A stretch of DNA of 64,000 nucleotides from Buchnera aphidicola (Macrosiphum gaurae) (GTDB taxonomy: Bacteria > Pseudomonadota > Gammaproteobacteria > Enterobacterales > Enterobacteriaceae), in assembly GCF_005080965.1 (NCBI RefSeq), contig NZ_CP034867.1, forward strand, positions 310,001 through 374,000, read 5' to 3'. The notes under the pieces are model-generated. The model worked only from the letters and a program-made list of their open reading frames with translations, was not told the DNA's origin and searched no databases. Shown piece by piece: positions 49,173 through 58,081 of this stretch. The stretch's first letter is position 1. Every line of letters starts with the position of its first letter. The position numbers and the translations under genes were made by a program.

Positions 49173-50051
49173 ATGATGCGTATTATTCTTTTCTTATTAA
49201 CTAATTTAGCAGTTATGTTAATATTTAGTCTGATTCTTATCTTGACAGGTATTCAGTCTGATAATATTTACGGTTTATTAATCATGTCAAGTTTATTTGG
49301 TTTCAGTGGTTCTATTTTATCGTTAATTCTCTCAAAATGGATTGCATTGCGGTCAGTGAATGGTGAAATTTTAACTCACCCTCGAAATGAAATAGAAACT
49401 TGGCTTATTAATACAGTTCGGAAGCAATCTATTCAAAAAGGTATCATTATGCCTCAAATCGCAGTGTATCATGCAACTGATATTAATGCATTTGCAACTG
49501 GTGCACGTCGCAATGCTGCCTTAATTGCTATTTCAACAGGATTGTTAGAAAATATGACTCGTCATGAAGCAGAAGCGGTAATTGCTCATGAAATTAGTCA
49601 TATTGCAAATGGTGATATGATTACTATGACTTTAGTTCAAGGTGTCGTTAATACCTTCGTAATTTTTATATCTCGTATTCTTTCACAAGTTATAAGTAGT
49701 GTTCTATCAAGTAATCGAAATGAAAATAATACGGAAACAAAAAATCCATTTGCATATTTTTTAATTTCTACATTTTTAGAATTAACTTTTGGTATTTTAG
49801 CTAGTATTATTACAATGTGGTTTTCTAGACATCGTGAATTTTATGCTGATGCTAGTTCTGCAAAAATGGTAGGACGTGAAAAGATGATTTCTGCTCTTAA
49901 TCGTTTAAAAACAAGTCATGAACCTCAAGAATCTGATAGTATGATTGCATTTTGTATAAACGGAAAATCTAACTCTTTTTTAAGTTTGTTTGCATCCCAT
50001 CCTTCTTTAGATAAAAGAATACAAGCGTTACATAATAAAGAATATATGTAG
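49173..50051 (+). CDS. htpX: HtpX, membrane zinc metalloprotease
   Basis: Heat-shock-associated M48 family protease of the inner membrane that acts in membrane-protein quality control. The zinc motif is HEISH in [14 protein letters not shown], with a third ligand in the [10 protein letters not shown] segment. Two N-terminal membrane helices (about 5-55) and two further hydrophobic segments (about 155-215) are visible. It has 292 residues (E. coli 293). It is followed by three successive hairpins. Confidence 0.96.
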   Translation: MMRIILFLLTNLAVMLIFSLILILTGIQSDNIYGLLIMSSLFGFSGSILSLILSKWIALRSVNGEILTHPRNEIETWLINTVRKQSIQKGIIMPQIAVYHATDINAFATGARRNAALIAISTGLLENMTRHEAEAVIAHEISHIANGDMITMTLVQGVVNTFVIFISRILSQVISSVLSSNRNENNTETKNPFAYFLISTFLELTFGILASIITMWFSRHREFYADASSAKMVGREKMISALNRLKTSHEPQESDSMIAFCINGKSNSFLSLFASHPSLDKRIQALHNKEYM

Positions 50052-50063
50052 TAAAAACACACT

Positions 50064-50105
50064 TTTTCTTAATAGAAATATATTTTCTTATTTCTATTAA
50101 GAAAA
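50064..50105 (+). terminator. 17-bp perfect hairpin after htpX
   Basis: TTTTCTTAATAGAAATA (50064-50080) pairs perfectly with TATTTCTATTAAGAAAA (50089-50105) around an 8-nt loop, starting 13 bp after the htpX stop. A short TTT follows. It is the longest perfect stem in the window. Confidence 0.7.
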
Positions 50106-50132
50106 TTTACAGTTGAAAATATAAAACTATTT

Positions 50133-50157
50133 TAAAAGCAATTTAAACTTGCTTTTA
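50133..50157. repeat. Second hairpin in the htpX-cspC gap
   Basis: TAAAAGCAA (50133-50141) and TTGCTTTTA (50149-50157) pair over 9 bp with a 7-nt loop. No clean T-tract follows on the forward strand, though the right arm itself is T-rich. Confidence 0.5.
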
Positions 50158-50169
50158 TCATAAAAAAAT

Positions 50170-50188
50170 GATATTTTATCAAAATATC
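50170..50188. repeat. Third hairpin in the htpX-cspC gap
   Basis: GATATTTT (50170-50177) and AAAATATC (50181-50188) pair over 8 bp with a 3-nt loop and are followed by GTGCTTTTT, so it could also terminate transcription. Confidence 0.5.
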
Positions 50189-50241
50189 GTGCTTTTTATT
50201 ATTAATTAAATTTTTAGGTAAAATAAGTTACAATTCTGTTT

Positions 50242-50395
50242 ATGCATAGAATATTAAATTTAAAAAAGTTTAGAGTAAAGACGTTGATACAGCTTCTCTT
50301 GCCAAATCTTAAATTCATGCGGCATACAGTGATGTTTCTTTTTTCTACATAAATTAAGCAATAAGACTGATAAATATTCTTAAGGAAGTTACGCA
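50242..50395 (+). promoter_or_regulatory. GC-richer 5' leader of cspC
   Basis: The 150 bp before cspC are visibly richer in G and C than other gaps, especially about 50275-50345, which suggests selective constraint. It includes a 36-codon open frame at 50242-50352 (MHRILNLKKFRVKT...). E. coli cspC is preceded by the short gene yobF, but I see no convincing match. Cold-shock genes commonly have long structured leaders, so an RNA element is more likely than a protein. AAGGAAG forms the ribosome binding site. Confidence 0.45.
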
Positions 50396-50605
50396 ATGGC
50401 TAAGATCAAAGGTCAAGTTAAGTGGTTCAACGAATCTAAAGGTTTTGGTTTTATTACACCATCAGATGGAAGTAAAGATGTTTTTGTTCATTTTTCTTCT
50501 ATTCAAGGTAATGGATTTAAAACATTAACCGAAGGGCAAAATGTTGAATTCGAAATTCAAGATGGACAAAAAGGCCCTGCCGCAGTAAATGTTTTCTCTA
50601 TATAA
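50396..50605 (+). CDS. cspC: Cold-shock-like protein CspC
   Basis: Small nucleic-acid-binding protein of 69 residues, the same length as E. coli CspC/CspE. The RNA-binding motifs are KGFGFI and VFVHF, and the whole chain differs from E. coli CspC at only a few positions (ending VNVFSI instead of VNVTAI). It is the most conserved protein in the window. It has a long GC-richer leader and its own terminator, so it is a monocistronic unit. Confidence 0.97.
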   Translation: MAKIKGQVKWFNESKGFGFITPSDGSKDVFVHFSSIQGNGFKTLTEGQNVEFEIQDGQKGPAAVNVFSI

Positions 50606-50640
50606 AAAACACAAAAAGCATTAACAAGAAAATTTTTTAA

Positions 50641-50677
50641 AAGCCCTCTGTTAAAAAATCAGAGGACTTCGTTTTTT
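50641..50677 (+). terminator. Intrinsic terminator of cspC
   Basis: AAGCCCTCTG (50641-50650) pairs with CAGAGGACTT (50660-50669), one mismatch in ten, around a 9-nt loop, and CGTTTTTT follows. It lies 36 bp after the cspC stop. Confidence 0.85.
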
Positions 50678-50873
50678 AAATATTAAAAAATCATAAAATT
50701 TTTTTATTAAAACACTTATTTTTAACCTCTAAAAAATCTATTATTTTATTATAATTTTAAATAAATACTAACTCACAAATTAATTCTTCAAAATATATTC
50801 ATTCACATGACCTGTTTTTATCAAAAATATTTTTAATCTTCTAGATATAATAAATCGATACATCCTATTCTTT

Positions 50874-50888
50874 ATGGAGTTTTTCTGA
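50874..50888 (+). promoter_or_regulatory. Four-codon leader ORF overlapping the yoaE start
   Basis: ATGGAGTTTTTCTGA encodes M-E-F-F and its stop overlaps the yoaE start as TGATG. ATGGAGTTTTT is repeated at the true start, where it encodes the same first four residues. The GGAG of the upstream copy also lies eight bases before the yoaE ATG and is its likely ribosome binding site. Confidence 0.5.
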
Positions 50889-52474
50889 TGGAGTTTTTTT
50901 TAGACCCGTCAACTTGGGCCGGCTTATTAACACTAGTTATACTAGAAGTAGTATTAGGAATAGATAATCTGATATTTGTAGCAATTTTATCAGAAAAATT
51001 ACCTCCTAATCAAAGAGATAAAGCACGTTTAATCGGTTTGGGATTAGCTCTAATAATGCGTTTAGCATTATTATCATTAATATCTTGGATTGTTACACTT
51101 AATTCTCCTATTATTCATAATAAGTTTTTTTCTTTATCAATACGTGATGTGATTCTTTTAGTTGGTGGTTTTTTTTTATTATTTAAAACTACAATGGAAT
51201 TACATGAAAGATTAGAAAATAATCATCATGAAAATTCAGAAAATAAGAATTATGCAGGTTTTTGGGCTGTAGTCATTCAAATAGTTGTTTTAGATGCAGT
51301 CTTTTCTTTAGATGCCATAATAACAGCTGTAGGGATGGTTAATCAATTATTGATCATGATGATAGCAGTTGTAATAGCAACTCTTCTAATGTTATTAGCA
51401 TCTAAAGCATTAACCAATTTTATCAACGTGCACCAAACAGTAGTGGTACTATGTCTTAGTTTTTTATTGATGATTGGTTTTAGTTTAGTTACAGAAGCAT
51501 TAAGGTTTTGTATTCCAAAAGGATATTTATATGCTGCAATAGGATTTTCAATTTTAATCGAAATTTTTAATCAAATAGCACGCCATAATTTTATGAAAAA
51601 TCAATCTAGAAGACCTATGCGACAAAGAGCTGCTGAAACTATCCTACGTTTAATGGTAGGAGAACAAAACAAAAAAAAACAAACAAAAAAAATAGTAAAT
51701 GATAATAAAAAAACTGCTTCCATTGACGCTTCAAAAGAAATGGAAACGTTTAAAGAGGAAGAACGATACATGATCAATGGTGTCCTTACATTAGCTGGAC
51801 GATCTATTAGAAGTATTATGACTCCACGAAGCAATATTTCTTGGGTCAATACAGAAAAAAATACTGATGAAATTCGAATGCAGTTATTGGATACACCACA
51901 CAGTTTGTTTCCAGTATGTAAAGGAGAATTAGATGAAATAATAGGTATTGTACGTGCTAAAGAATTATTAGTAGCTATTGAAAAAAAAATAGATGTATCT
52001 ACTTTTTCAAGTAAAATCTTACCAATTATTATACCAGATACACTTGATCCAATTAATCTTCTTGGTGTACTGCGTCGCGCTCAAGGTAGTTTTGTAATTG
52101 TTAGTAATGAATTTGGAGTAGTTCAAGGATTAATTACTCCCTTAGATGTTTTGGAAGCTATAGCAGGAGAATTTCCAGATGCTGATGAAACACCCGATAT
52201 TATCAAAGAAAATAATAGCTGGTTAGTAAAGGGTGAGACTGATTTACATTCATTACAACAATTGCTTAATACTGAAGAACTTATTAAAGAAAATAATTAC
52301 GCCTCTTTAGGAGGTTTATTGATTGCTCAAAAGGGTCAATTGCCCCTTCCTGGGGAAATAATTTATATTTATCCTTTTCATTTTCATATTGTTAAGGCAA
52401 CAGAATATCGTATTGATTTAGTAAGAATCATTAGAAATCAAGATGAAAACCAAGAAACGTCTCATATAATGTAG
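50888..52474 (+). CDS. yoaE: YoaE, TerC-family membrane protein with CBS and CorC domains
   Basis: Inner-membrane protein of the TerC family, thought to take part in metal-ion export or homeostasis; the substrate is not firmly established. The N-terminal half has seven or so membrane helices with the conserved acidic motifs VLGIDNLIF and [13 protein letters not shown]-domain pair follows (about 290-430) and a CorC/HlyC-type domain ends the protein. It has 528 residues (E. coli 518). The linker around 255-275 is Lys-rich and diverged. tsaB begins 59 bp downstream on the same strand. Confidence 0.93.
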   Translation: MEFFLDPSTWAGLLTLVILEVVLGIDNLIFVAILSEKLPPNQRDKARLIGLGLALIMRLALLSLISWIVTLNSPIIHNKFFSLSIRDVILLVGGFFLLFKTTMELHERLENNHHENSENKNYAGFWAVVIQIVVLDAVFSLDAIITAVGMVNQLLIMMIAVVIATLLMLLASKALTNFINVHQTVVVLCLSFLLMIGFSLVTEALRFCIPKGYLYAAIGFSILIEIFNQIARHNFMKNQSRRPMRQRAAETILRLMVGEQNKKKQTKKIVNDNKKTASIDASKEMETFKEEERYMINGVLTLAGRSIRSIMTPRSNISWVNTEKNTDEIRMQLLDTPHSLFPVCKGELDEIIGIVRAKELLVAIEKKIDVSTFSSKILPIIIPDTLDPINLLGVLRRAQGSFVIVSNEFGVVQGLITPLDVLEAIAGEFPDADETPDIIKENNSWLVKGETDLHSLQQLLNTEELIKENNYASLGGLLIAQKGQLPLPGEIIYIYPFHFHIVKATEYRIDLVRIIRNQDENQETSHIM

Positions 52475-52533
52475 GAATAATTAAAAATTATATACTTTTT
52501 TTAAAATAAAAAAATTAATTTTTTGAGAAAAAC

Positions 52534-53199
52534 ATGTCTAATATAATCTTAGCAATTGATAGTTCAATTGATTGCTGTTCAGTTGCTATATATAAAAATA
52601 AATATATTTATTCTCTATCAGAGAAATGCGAAAAAAAGCACACCAAACAAATATTACCTATAATTCAAAAGATATTGTTTCAAACACAAACAGAATTTAA
52701 AGAATTAGATTATGTTTGTTTTTCTAAAGGACCTGGAAATTTTACAAGTATACGTATTGCGGCAAGTGTTGCACAAAGTTTATCACTCAGTTTAAATATC
52801 CCTATAATAAGTATTTCCACTTTAGCAATTATGGCCGAAAAAGCATGGCGTAAATATCAAAAAAAACAAATAATAGTTGCAATAAATGCAAAAAAAAAAG
52901 AAATATATTGGGCTAAATATATAAGAAATAAGGAATCTATTTGGATAGGAGAACACACTGAATGTTTAATGGAAAAAAAATTAATTATACATGAAATAAA
53001 CAATCTAAAAGATGAATGGACTCTTGTAGGCAATGCATTTCAATTAATTAAATTTGAAAATATTTTATATATAAACAAGACGAAAATTTTTTTTCCTAAC
53101 GCAAAAGATATAATTCCATTTGCTTTGTTAAGAATAAAAAATAAAAAATTGTTCTTTTCTAAAGAGAATAGTGTTAACTATTTATATAATAAATTTTAG
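52534..53199 (+). CDS. tsaB: TsaB, tRNA t6A37 threonylcarbamoyladenosine synthesis protein
   Basis: TsaB (YeaZ) is the partner of TsaD in forming t6A at position 37 of ANN-decoding tRNAs. The actin-like fold begins ILAIDSSIDCCSVAIY and has CFSKGPGNFTSIRIAASVAQSL, the dimer-interface helix. It has 221 residues (E. coli 231), with the C-terminal part most diverged. It is convergent with the minCDE operon and separated from it by the hairpin at 53233-53273. Confidence 0.92.
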   Translation: MSNIILAIDSSIDCCSVAIYKNKYIYSLSEKCEKKHTKQILPIIQKILFQTQTEFKELDYVCFSKGPGNFTSIRIAASVAQSLSLSLNIPIISISTLAIMAEKAWRKYQKKQIIVAINAKKKEIYWAKYIRNKESIWIGEHTECLMEKKLIIHEINNLKDEWTLVGNAFQLIKFENILYINKTKIFFPNAKDIIPFALLRIKNKKLFFSKENSVNYLYNKF

Positions 53200-53232
53200 A
53201 AAAAAAGTTTTCATTCAAATAATATAAAAAAA

Positions 53233-53273
53233 CAATCAATGCTGAAATATTTAGTATACTTCAGTATTGATTG
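53233..53273 (-). terminator. Intrinsic terminator of the minCDE operon
   Basis: The 14-bp arms CAATCAATGCTGAA (53233-53246) and TTCAGTATTGATTG (53260-53273) pair with one G-T wobble. On the reverse strand the stem is followed by a run of seven T, so it terminates minCDE; on the forward strand there is no T-tract for tsaB. Confidence 0.85.
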
Positions 53274-53358
53274 AACTAAATTAGCAAAAAGTTATGAAAT
53301 ACAAATTCAATATATTAATATTAATTTTTTTAAAAAAATATGTTGTAGTTTAAAAAAT

Positions 53359-53610
53359 TTAATCAGGCAAAATAATATTTAATTCTAATATAGAAATATC
53401 CTGATTTTTTTGGTCTAACTGAACAGTTACCATATTTGGTTCTATATTTACATATTTACAAATTACAGATAATATTTCACGTTTTAATTGTGGGAAATAA
53501 TCTGGTTCATCATTATATCTTCTTTGTTCTGCAATAATGATTTGCAATCTCTCTTTTGCAACATTAGCAGTATTTTTTTTCCGGGATAAAAAGAAATCTA
53601 ACAAGGCCAT
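53359..53610 (-). CDS. minE: MinE, cell-division topological specificity factor
   Basis: MinE stimulates the MinD ATPase and drives pole-to-pole oscillation, confining division inhibition to the poles. The N-terminal amphipathic part [12 protein letters not shown] and the anti-MinCD helix ([13 protein letters not shown]) are conserved, followed by the dimerisation domain ([13 protein letters not shown]). It has 83 residues (E. coli 88). It begins 2 bp after the minD stop. Confidence 0.96.
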   Translation of the reverse strand: MALLDFFLSRKKNTANVAKERLQIIIAEQRRYNDEPDYFPQLKREILSVICKYVNIEPNMVTVQLDQKNQDISILELNIILPD

Positions 53611-53612
53611 AC

Positions 53613-54425
53613 CTATCTCCCGAATAAACGTTGTAAAAAACTTTTTTTTTCTTCTTCAATGAAACGAAATCGCTGTTTTTCACCTAATAATCGATTTACA
53701 GTATCACTGTAAGCATGTCCTGCTCTTGAATTGATATCTAATATTATAGATTCACCTTGATTAGATGCACGAAGAACAGATCCGTCTTCAGGTATTACGC
53801 CTATTATAGGTATTTGAAGAATATCTAAAACATCTGTCATACTTAACATTTCCCCTTTTTTAACGCGTCTAGGATTATAACGTGTTAATAAAAGATGTTC
53901 TTTTATGGGAGTTATATTTTGTTCTGCTCTCTTTGATTTAGATGCAATTATTCCTAAGATTCGATCGGAATCTCGTACTGAAGAAACTTCGGGATTAGTA
54001 GTAATAATAGCTTCATCTGCAAAATATATTGCTAAAATAGCACCAGTTTCAATTCCAGCTGGTGAATCACAAATAATAAAATCAAATTCCATTTCTATTA
54101 GTTCTGTTAAAACTTTTTCGACTCCTATTCGCGTCAAAGCATCTTTATCACGTGTTTGTGATGCAGGAAGTATAAATAAATTGCTTATTTTTTTATCTTT
54201 AATAACAGCTTGATTAAGTGTTGCATCACCTTGAATAACATTGATAAAATCATATACTACTCTACGTTCACATCCCATGATTAAATCTAAATTTCTTAAT
54301 CCTATATCAAAGTCTATAACAATCGTTTTCTTACCTTTCTTTGCTAAACCGGTTGCAATAGCTGCGCTTGAAGTAGTTTTACCTACACCTCCCTTCCCTG
54401 AAGTTACTACAATGATCCGTGCCAT
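53613..54425 (-). CDS. minD: MinD, septum site-determining ATPase
   Basis: Membrane-associated ParA-type ATPase that recruits MinC and is released by MinE. The deviant Walker A is [10 protein letters not shown] at residues 9-18, with [10 protein letters not shown] and DSPAGIE as other active-site parts, and the C-terminal amphipathic membrane-targeting helix FLQRLFGR is intact. It has 270 residues, as in E. coli. It is the middle gene of minC-minD-minE. Confidence 0.97.
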   Translation of the reverse strand: MARIIVVTSGKGGVGKTTSSAAIATGLAKKGKKTIVIDFDIGLRNLDLIMGCERRVVYDFINVIQGDATLNQAVIKDKKISNLFILPASQTRDKDALTRIGVEKVLTELIEMEFDFIICDSPAGIETGAILAIYFADEAIITTNPEVSSVRDSDRILGIIASKSKRAEQNITPIKEHLLLTRYNPRRVKKGEMLSMTDVLDILQIPIIGVIPEDGSVLRASNQGESIILDINSRAGHAYSDTVNRLLGEKQRFRFIEEEKKSFLQRLFGR

Positions 54426-54451
54426 ATAAAAATGTCCTTAAAAAAACACAC

Positions 54452-55165
54452 TTAACTGAGAGAATTGATAGTTAAAAATTTATTTTTTAAGTAAATTTGA
54501 GCTGATTTTCCAATAAATTCTGATGGTATCTGGTCTGACAGCCAATATTCACCAGATATAGAAACTAATTCAGCAAATAATCCTGTGCAAAATATTTTTC
54601 TTGATGTATCTCCACTAGCACCTGCAAGAACTCTTCCCCGAACTATACCATAAATATGAATATTTCCATCCGCTACTAATTCAGCTCCCGCGCTGACATT
54701 ATTAATAACTATTAAATCAGCATGTTTAGCATAAATTTTTTGACCTGAACGTACAGGTATATCAATAATATGAGTTTTTTCTACTTTATTAAAAATTTCT
54801 TTTTTTTTATTTTTTGTAGAATTAATAAAAAAATTACCAACAAAATTAGATTCATTCTTTTTTCTTTCTGATAAAATAGGCAATCCTGAATCGATGATAT
54901 TTTTTTTTAATATATTATCTTGGCAACCACTTACACCTACAACAAAAAAACCATGAGAAACTATAATTTCTTGTATTTTCCTCCAATTTACTGTATTGCA
55001 TAATTTGGAAACATTAACAATAACAGGTGCATTCTTGAAAAATTTTGGACATTCTTGAGTTTTTTTATATAATGATTGATTAATTAAATCTATATTTTGA
55101 TTATTTAAATACAATACTAATAATGTGAAATTATTACTTTTAAGTTCGATATATTTTTTTTGCAT
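54452..55165 (-). CDS. minC: MinC, septum-formation inhibitor
   Basis: MinC blocks FtsZ assembly when bound to MinD. The N-terminal domain (about 1-105) is diverged; the C-terminal beta-helix (about 125-230) is well conserved with RSGQKIYAKHADLIV, GAELVADGNIHIYG and VRGRVLAGASGD, the MinD-binding face. It has 237 residues (E. coli 231). It is first in the operon, 26 bp before minD. Confidence 0.95.
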   Translation of the reverse strand: MQKKYIELKSNNFTLLVLYLNNQNIDLINQSLYKKTQECPKFFKNAPVIVNVSKLCNTVNWRKIQEIIVSHGFFVVGVSGCQDNILKKNIIDSGLPILSERKKNESNFVGNFFINSTKNKKKEIFNKVEKTHIIDIPVRSGQKIYAKHADLIVINNVSAGAELVADGNIHIYGIVRGRVLAGASGDTSRKIFCTGLFAELVSISGEYWLSDQIPSEFIGKSAQIYLKNKFLTINSLS

Positions 55166-55374
55166 ATTTATTGCTCAATAATATTGACTTATATGCACAT
55201 AAAATTTATATGTCAACATAAATTTTATTTTTATATTTCATAAAAATTAATAAAATTTTATGAAATTATAGTATAAATACTATATGATAACAATTTCTAT
55301 TTTTATATTAAAAAGAAATATTATTAAATCAATAATATTGATATTTATTAAACTTTATAAGGAAAAGTATTATT

Positions 55375-56387
55375 TTGTCACTATCTAAAAATAGTCAACT
55401 TATACTACGTCATAGTAAAATATTTCAAACAAAAAAAGTTTTTTTTTCAGGAAATATACAAGATGAATTTCCCCTACATTTAGATACTGTTAGCACAAAA
55501 ATAAACATTCAAAGATATAATGATTATATTAATTTAAAAAAAAAAATATTAAAAACATCAAGGTTTATAATAATATACTAGTTTCTAAAGAAATGATTAA
55601 AAACTGTAACACAATAATTTATTATTGGCCTAAAGATAAATCTGAGGCAAAATTTCAATTGATGAATATTATTTCATATTTTTCTATCAAAACTGAAATT
55701 TTTATTGTAGGAAATAATTCTAGCGGAGTAAGAAGTGCTCCAGAAATTTTAAAAAAATGGATTACTTTATCTAAAGTAGATAATGCAAAACATTCTATTT
55801 TAATCTCAGGATTTATTCAAAATAAAACAGTTTTTATATTAGAAAATTTTTTTAAAACACATGTATGGAAAAACTTAATTATAAAATCATTACCAGGAGT
55901 GTTTGGTCATAAAAAAATAGATTCCGGTAGCAAACTTCTTGCTTCTACTTTTTCAAATCAGATAACTGGAAAAGTTTTAGATATTGGTTGTGGGACTGGT
56001 TTTTTATCAGCATCTCTACTATATTCTGCACCTAATACAATCTTAACATTAGTTGACAATAATTTATTTGCATTGAAATGTAGTCGTTCTACACTTAATT
56101 CTAATAAATTAAAAGGAGAAATCATATGTAGTGATTTATATTCGAATGTTTTTAAAAAATTTGATTTAATTATTTCTAATCCGCCTTTTCATTATGACTT
56201 AAAAATGAATGTGAATATAATAGAAAAAATAATACGTTGTTCAAAAAAATATTTAAAATTAAAAGGAGAATTAAGATTTGTAACAAATAGTTTTTTGAAC
56301 TATGATAGTTTATTGCAAAAAAATTTTAAAAAATATTGTGTTCTAAAAAAGACAAATAGATATAAAGTTTATCAAGCTTTTTTATAA
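55375..56387 (+). CDS. rsmC: RsmC, 16S rRNA m2G1207 methyltransferase, interrupted by a frameshift in an A11 tract
   Basis: RsmC methylates N2 of G1207 in 16S rRNA. The first part starts at a TTG (55375) with AAGGA upstream and reads MSLSKNSQLILRHSKIF, aligning with E. coli RsmC, then stops at 55581 in its own frame. The other frame continues without gap as KNIKVYNNILVSKEMIKN into CNTIIYYWPKDKSEAKFQLMN, and contains the SAM site VLDIGCGTGFLS and the catalytic ISNPPFH. The switch is at a run of eleven A (55546-55556); with twelve A a single frame of 337 residues results (E. coli 343). No other defect is visible. As for cmk, transcript slippage may restore the product; a translation restart at 55593 would give only the C-terminal part. 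Confidence 0.85.
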
Positions 56388-56405
56388 ATTTATCATTTTT
56401 TTTAT

Positions 56406-56489
56406 TACCCGGAGCGGGACTTGAACCCGCAAAGCTATAAAGCCGAGGGATTTTAAGTCCCTTGTGTCTACCAATTTCACCATCCGGGC
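56406..56489 (-). tRNA. tRNA-Leu (anticodon UAA)
   Basis: On the reverse strand it begins GCCCGGA and ends TCCGGGT plus A73, a 7-bp acceptor stem with a terminal G-U. The anticodon loop CTTAAAA is closed by AGGGA and TCCCT, giving UAA. The long variable arm of class II tRNAs is present (CTCGGCTTTATAGCTTTG region). CCA is not encoded. It lies 13 bp downstream of tRNA-Cys in one transcript. Confidence 0.95.
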
Positions 56490-56502
56490 CTAAAATTTTT
56501 AG

Positions 56503-56573
56503 AGGCGTATCCCGGAATCGAACCGGGTTATACGGATTTGCAATCCGCTACATATCCAATCTGTCAACACGCC
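56503..56573 (-). tRNA. tRNA-Cys (anticodon GCA)
   Basis: On the reverse strand the acceptor arms are GGCGTGT and ATACGCC with U73. The anticodon loop TTGCAAA gives GCA, and the T-loop GGTTCGATTCC is canonical. It has 71 nt without encoded CCA. It is preceded by a good promoter and followed by tRNA-Leu; the Leu-Cys neighbourhood also occurs in E. coli (glyW-cysT-leuZ). Confidence 0.95.
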
Positions 56574-56582
56574 TATAACCTT

Positions 56583-56611
56583 ATTATAGAAAAAAAAAAT
56601 AAAAATTACAA
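56583..56611 (-). promoter_or_regulatory. Sigma-70 promoter of the tRNA-Cys-tRNA-Leu unit
   Basis: On the reverse strand the -35 hexamer TTGTAA (56606-56611) and a perfect -10 hexamer TATAAT (56583-56588) are separated by 17 bp. The -10 ends nine bases before the first base of tRNA-Cys, so transcription starts almost at the mature 5' end. Confidence 0.75.
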
Positions 56612-56754
56612 ATAAAAAAAAAATTATTTTAAAAAATGTACTAAAAATAATTAATTAATATAAAATAAAATAAAATTACCTTTGCAATAAACAATATAAT
56701 GATTTAATATAAAATTATTATCTTATTTTAAGTTATTTTTTACATACTTATATC

Positions 56755-56839
56755 GGAGAGGTGGCCGAGCGGTTTAAGGCAGCGGTCTTGAAAACCGCCG
56801 ACGAGAAATCGTCCGAGAGTTCGAATCTCTCTCTCTCCG
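56755..56839 (+). tRNA. tRNA-Ser (anticodon UGA)
   Basis: The acceptor arms are GGAGAGG and TCTCTCC with G73. The anticodon stem-loop GCGGTCTTGAAAACCGC gives anticodon UGA. A long variable arm (CGACGAGAAATCGTC) marks it as class II. It has 85 nt without CCA. It stands alone on the forward strand between divergent tRNA-Cys and convergent ompA. Confidence 0.96.
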
Positions 56840-56903
56840 AAAATTAATACATTATAAAATTTTAATTAATTCAACTCTAAAAACTGAATATATTAAAAAA
56901 TAT

Positions 56904-57950
56904 TTATTGAATCTCAGATAATACTTCAATTTCTACACGACGATCCGGAGCTAAACAGGTAACTAGTAAAGGTCTATTTTCTATATCTTTACATACTTCA
57001 TTAGTTAAAGGATACAAACTCCCCAAACCCTTAACAGTTATTTTGTCTCTAGAAAAACCTCGTGATGTTAAATAATTTTTAATACTATAAGCGCGATCTT
57101 CAGATAATTTTTGATTATAATTTTGATTACCTATTTTATCAGCATGTCCTAAAAGAATAATAGAAATATTTTTTAGTTTCATGTCTTTTATATTATCATC
57201 TAACTTATTAAGTTTGTCATAAGCGATTGGTTTTAATTCGGTACTATTAAAAGGAAAATTGATATTTTCATTTAATACACTATATTGTGAATTAAATAAT
57301 TCAGGATCATAAAATGAAAAAATATTACTTATTTTTGATGGCCCAAATTTCCATCCAATAGATAGAATTGCATCTCCTAGAGACGGTTTAATAGATGAAT
57401 TTAATATATTTTTAACGCTATTTTTCCAATTGTAATCTAATCTAGTAATAAATTTTTCATTAAAGATATACTCAGCACCTAAAGAAACACTAGGAAATAA
57501 TGGGGTTTTTTTGCTAAAAAAATTTTTTAAACTATTTTGAGAAGCAAGATCATCCCATAAAACTACTCCGCCTAATCTAGTATAAAGATGAAAATTATCT
57601 GTTAATGGATATGATAACTTAGTTGTTAATTGAACACTATTAGACTGCATATGTTCTTTATTTTTTTGAAGCATATAATGAGGAAAAAAACCATTAGTAT
57701 CATTTGCGATTTCAAAACCAAGATACGGATTAAATTCATATCCTAAAAATAATCCAATAATTGGTGCACTAAAATTTTCTGTTATAAAATCATCATCACT
57801 AACTTCAGAATTATTGACATCATATTTTAAGGGATTAAAGTGGGACCATCCCATTTTTGTGCCTAGATACCATCCATTTTTTTCTTCAGCTTGAACATAG
57901 GTAACTAAGCTTCCTAATAAAAATACGATAGCAAGAGCTCGTTTTTTCAT
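56904..57950 (-). CDS. ompA: Outer-membrane protein A
   Basis: Outer-membrane beta-barrel with a periplasmic peptidoglycan-binding domain. The signal peptide is [21 protein letters not shown], cleaved after A21. The barrel (about 22-190) starts [11 protein letters not shown]; the OmpA_C domain (about 230-345) has the peptidoglycan-binding Asp in GHADKIGN and the Arg in SEDRAYS, and ends [12 protein letters not shown] with the conserved cysteine pair. The Pro-Ala hinge of E. coli OmpA is absent. An ATG at 57962 is in frame, but the one at 57950 has GGAG at proper distance and gives the signal peptide directly; the result is 348 residues (E. coli 346). Confidence 0.95.
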   Translation of the reverse strand: MKKRALAIVFLLGSLVTYVQAEEKNGWYLGTKMGWSHFNPLKYDVNNSEVSDDDFITENFSAPIIGLFLGYEFNPYLGFEIANDTNGFFPHYMLQKNKEHMQSNSVQLTTKLSYPLTDNFHLYTRLGGVVLWDDLASQNSLKNFFSKKTPLFPSVSLGAEYIFNEKFITRLDYNWKNSVKNILNSSIKPSLGDAILSIGWKFGPSKISNIFSFYDPELFNSQYSVLNENINFPFNSTELKPIAYDKLNKLDDNIKDMKLKNISIILLGHADKIGNQNYNQKLSEDRAYSIKNYLTSRGFSRDKITVKGLGSLYPLTNEVCKDIENRPLLVTCLAPDRRVEIEVLSEIQ

Positions 57951-58025
57951 TTGAAACTCCATTTTTTTAGATGAATTATAAGAAACATGAAATTTATATA
58001 ATATTATATAATAAATATCATATTA

Positions 58026-58062
58026 ATCATATATCAATCATGATATGTGAACGATATATGAT
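58026..58062. repeat. Inverted repeat between murJ and ompA
   Basis: ATCATATATC (58026-58035) and GATATATGAT (58053-58062) pair over 10 bp around a 17-nt loop that itself contains ATCATGAT, and the pairing can be extended outward past one mismatch. It lies after murJ and before ompA on the reverse strand; a weak terminator or an ompA leader element are both possible. Confidence 0.45.
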
Positions 58063-58081
58063 CAATATAATATTACTATCC

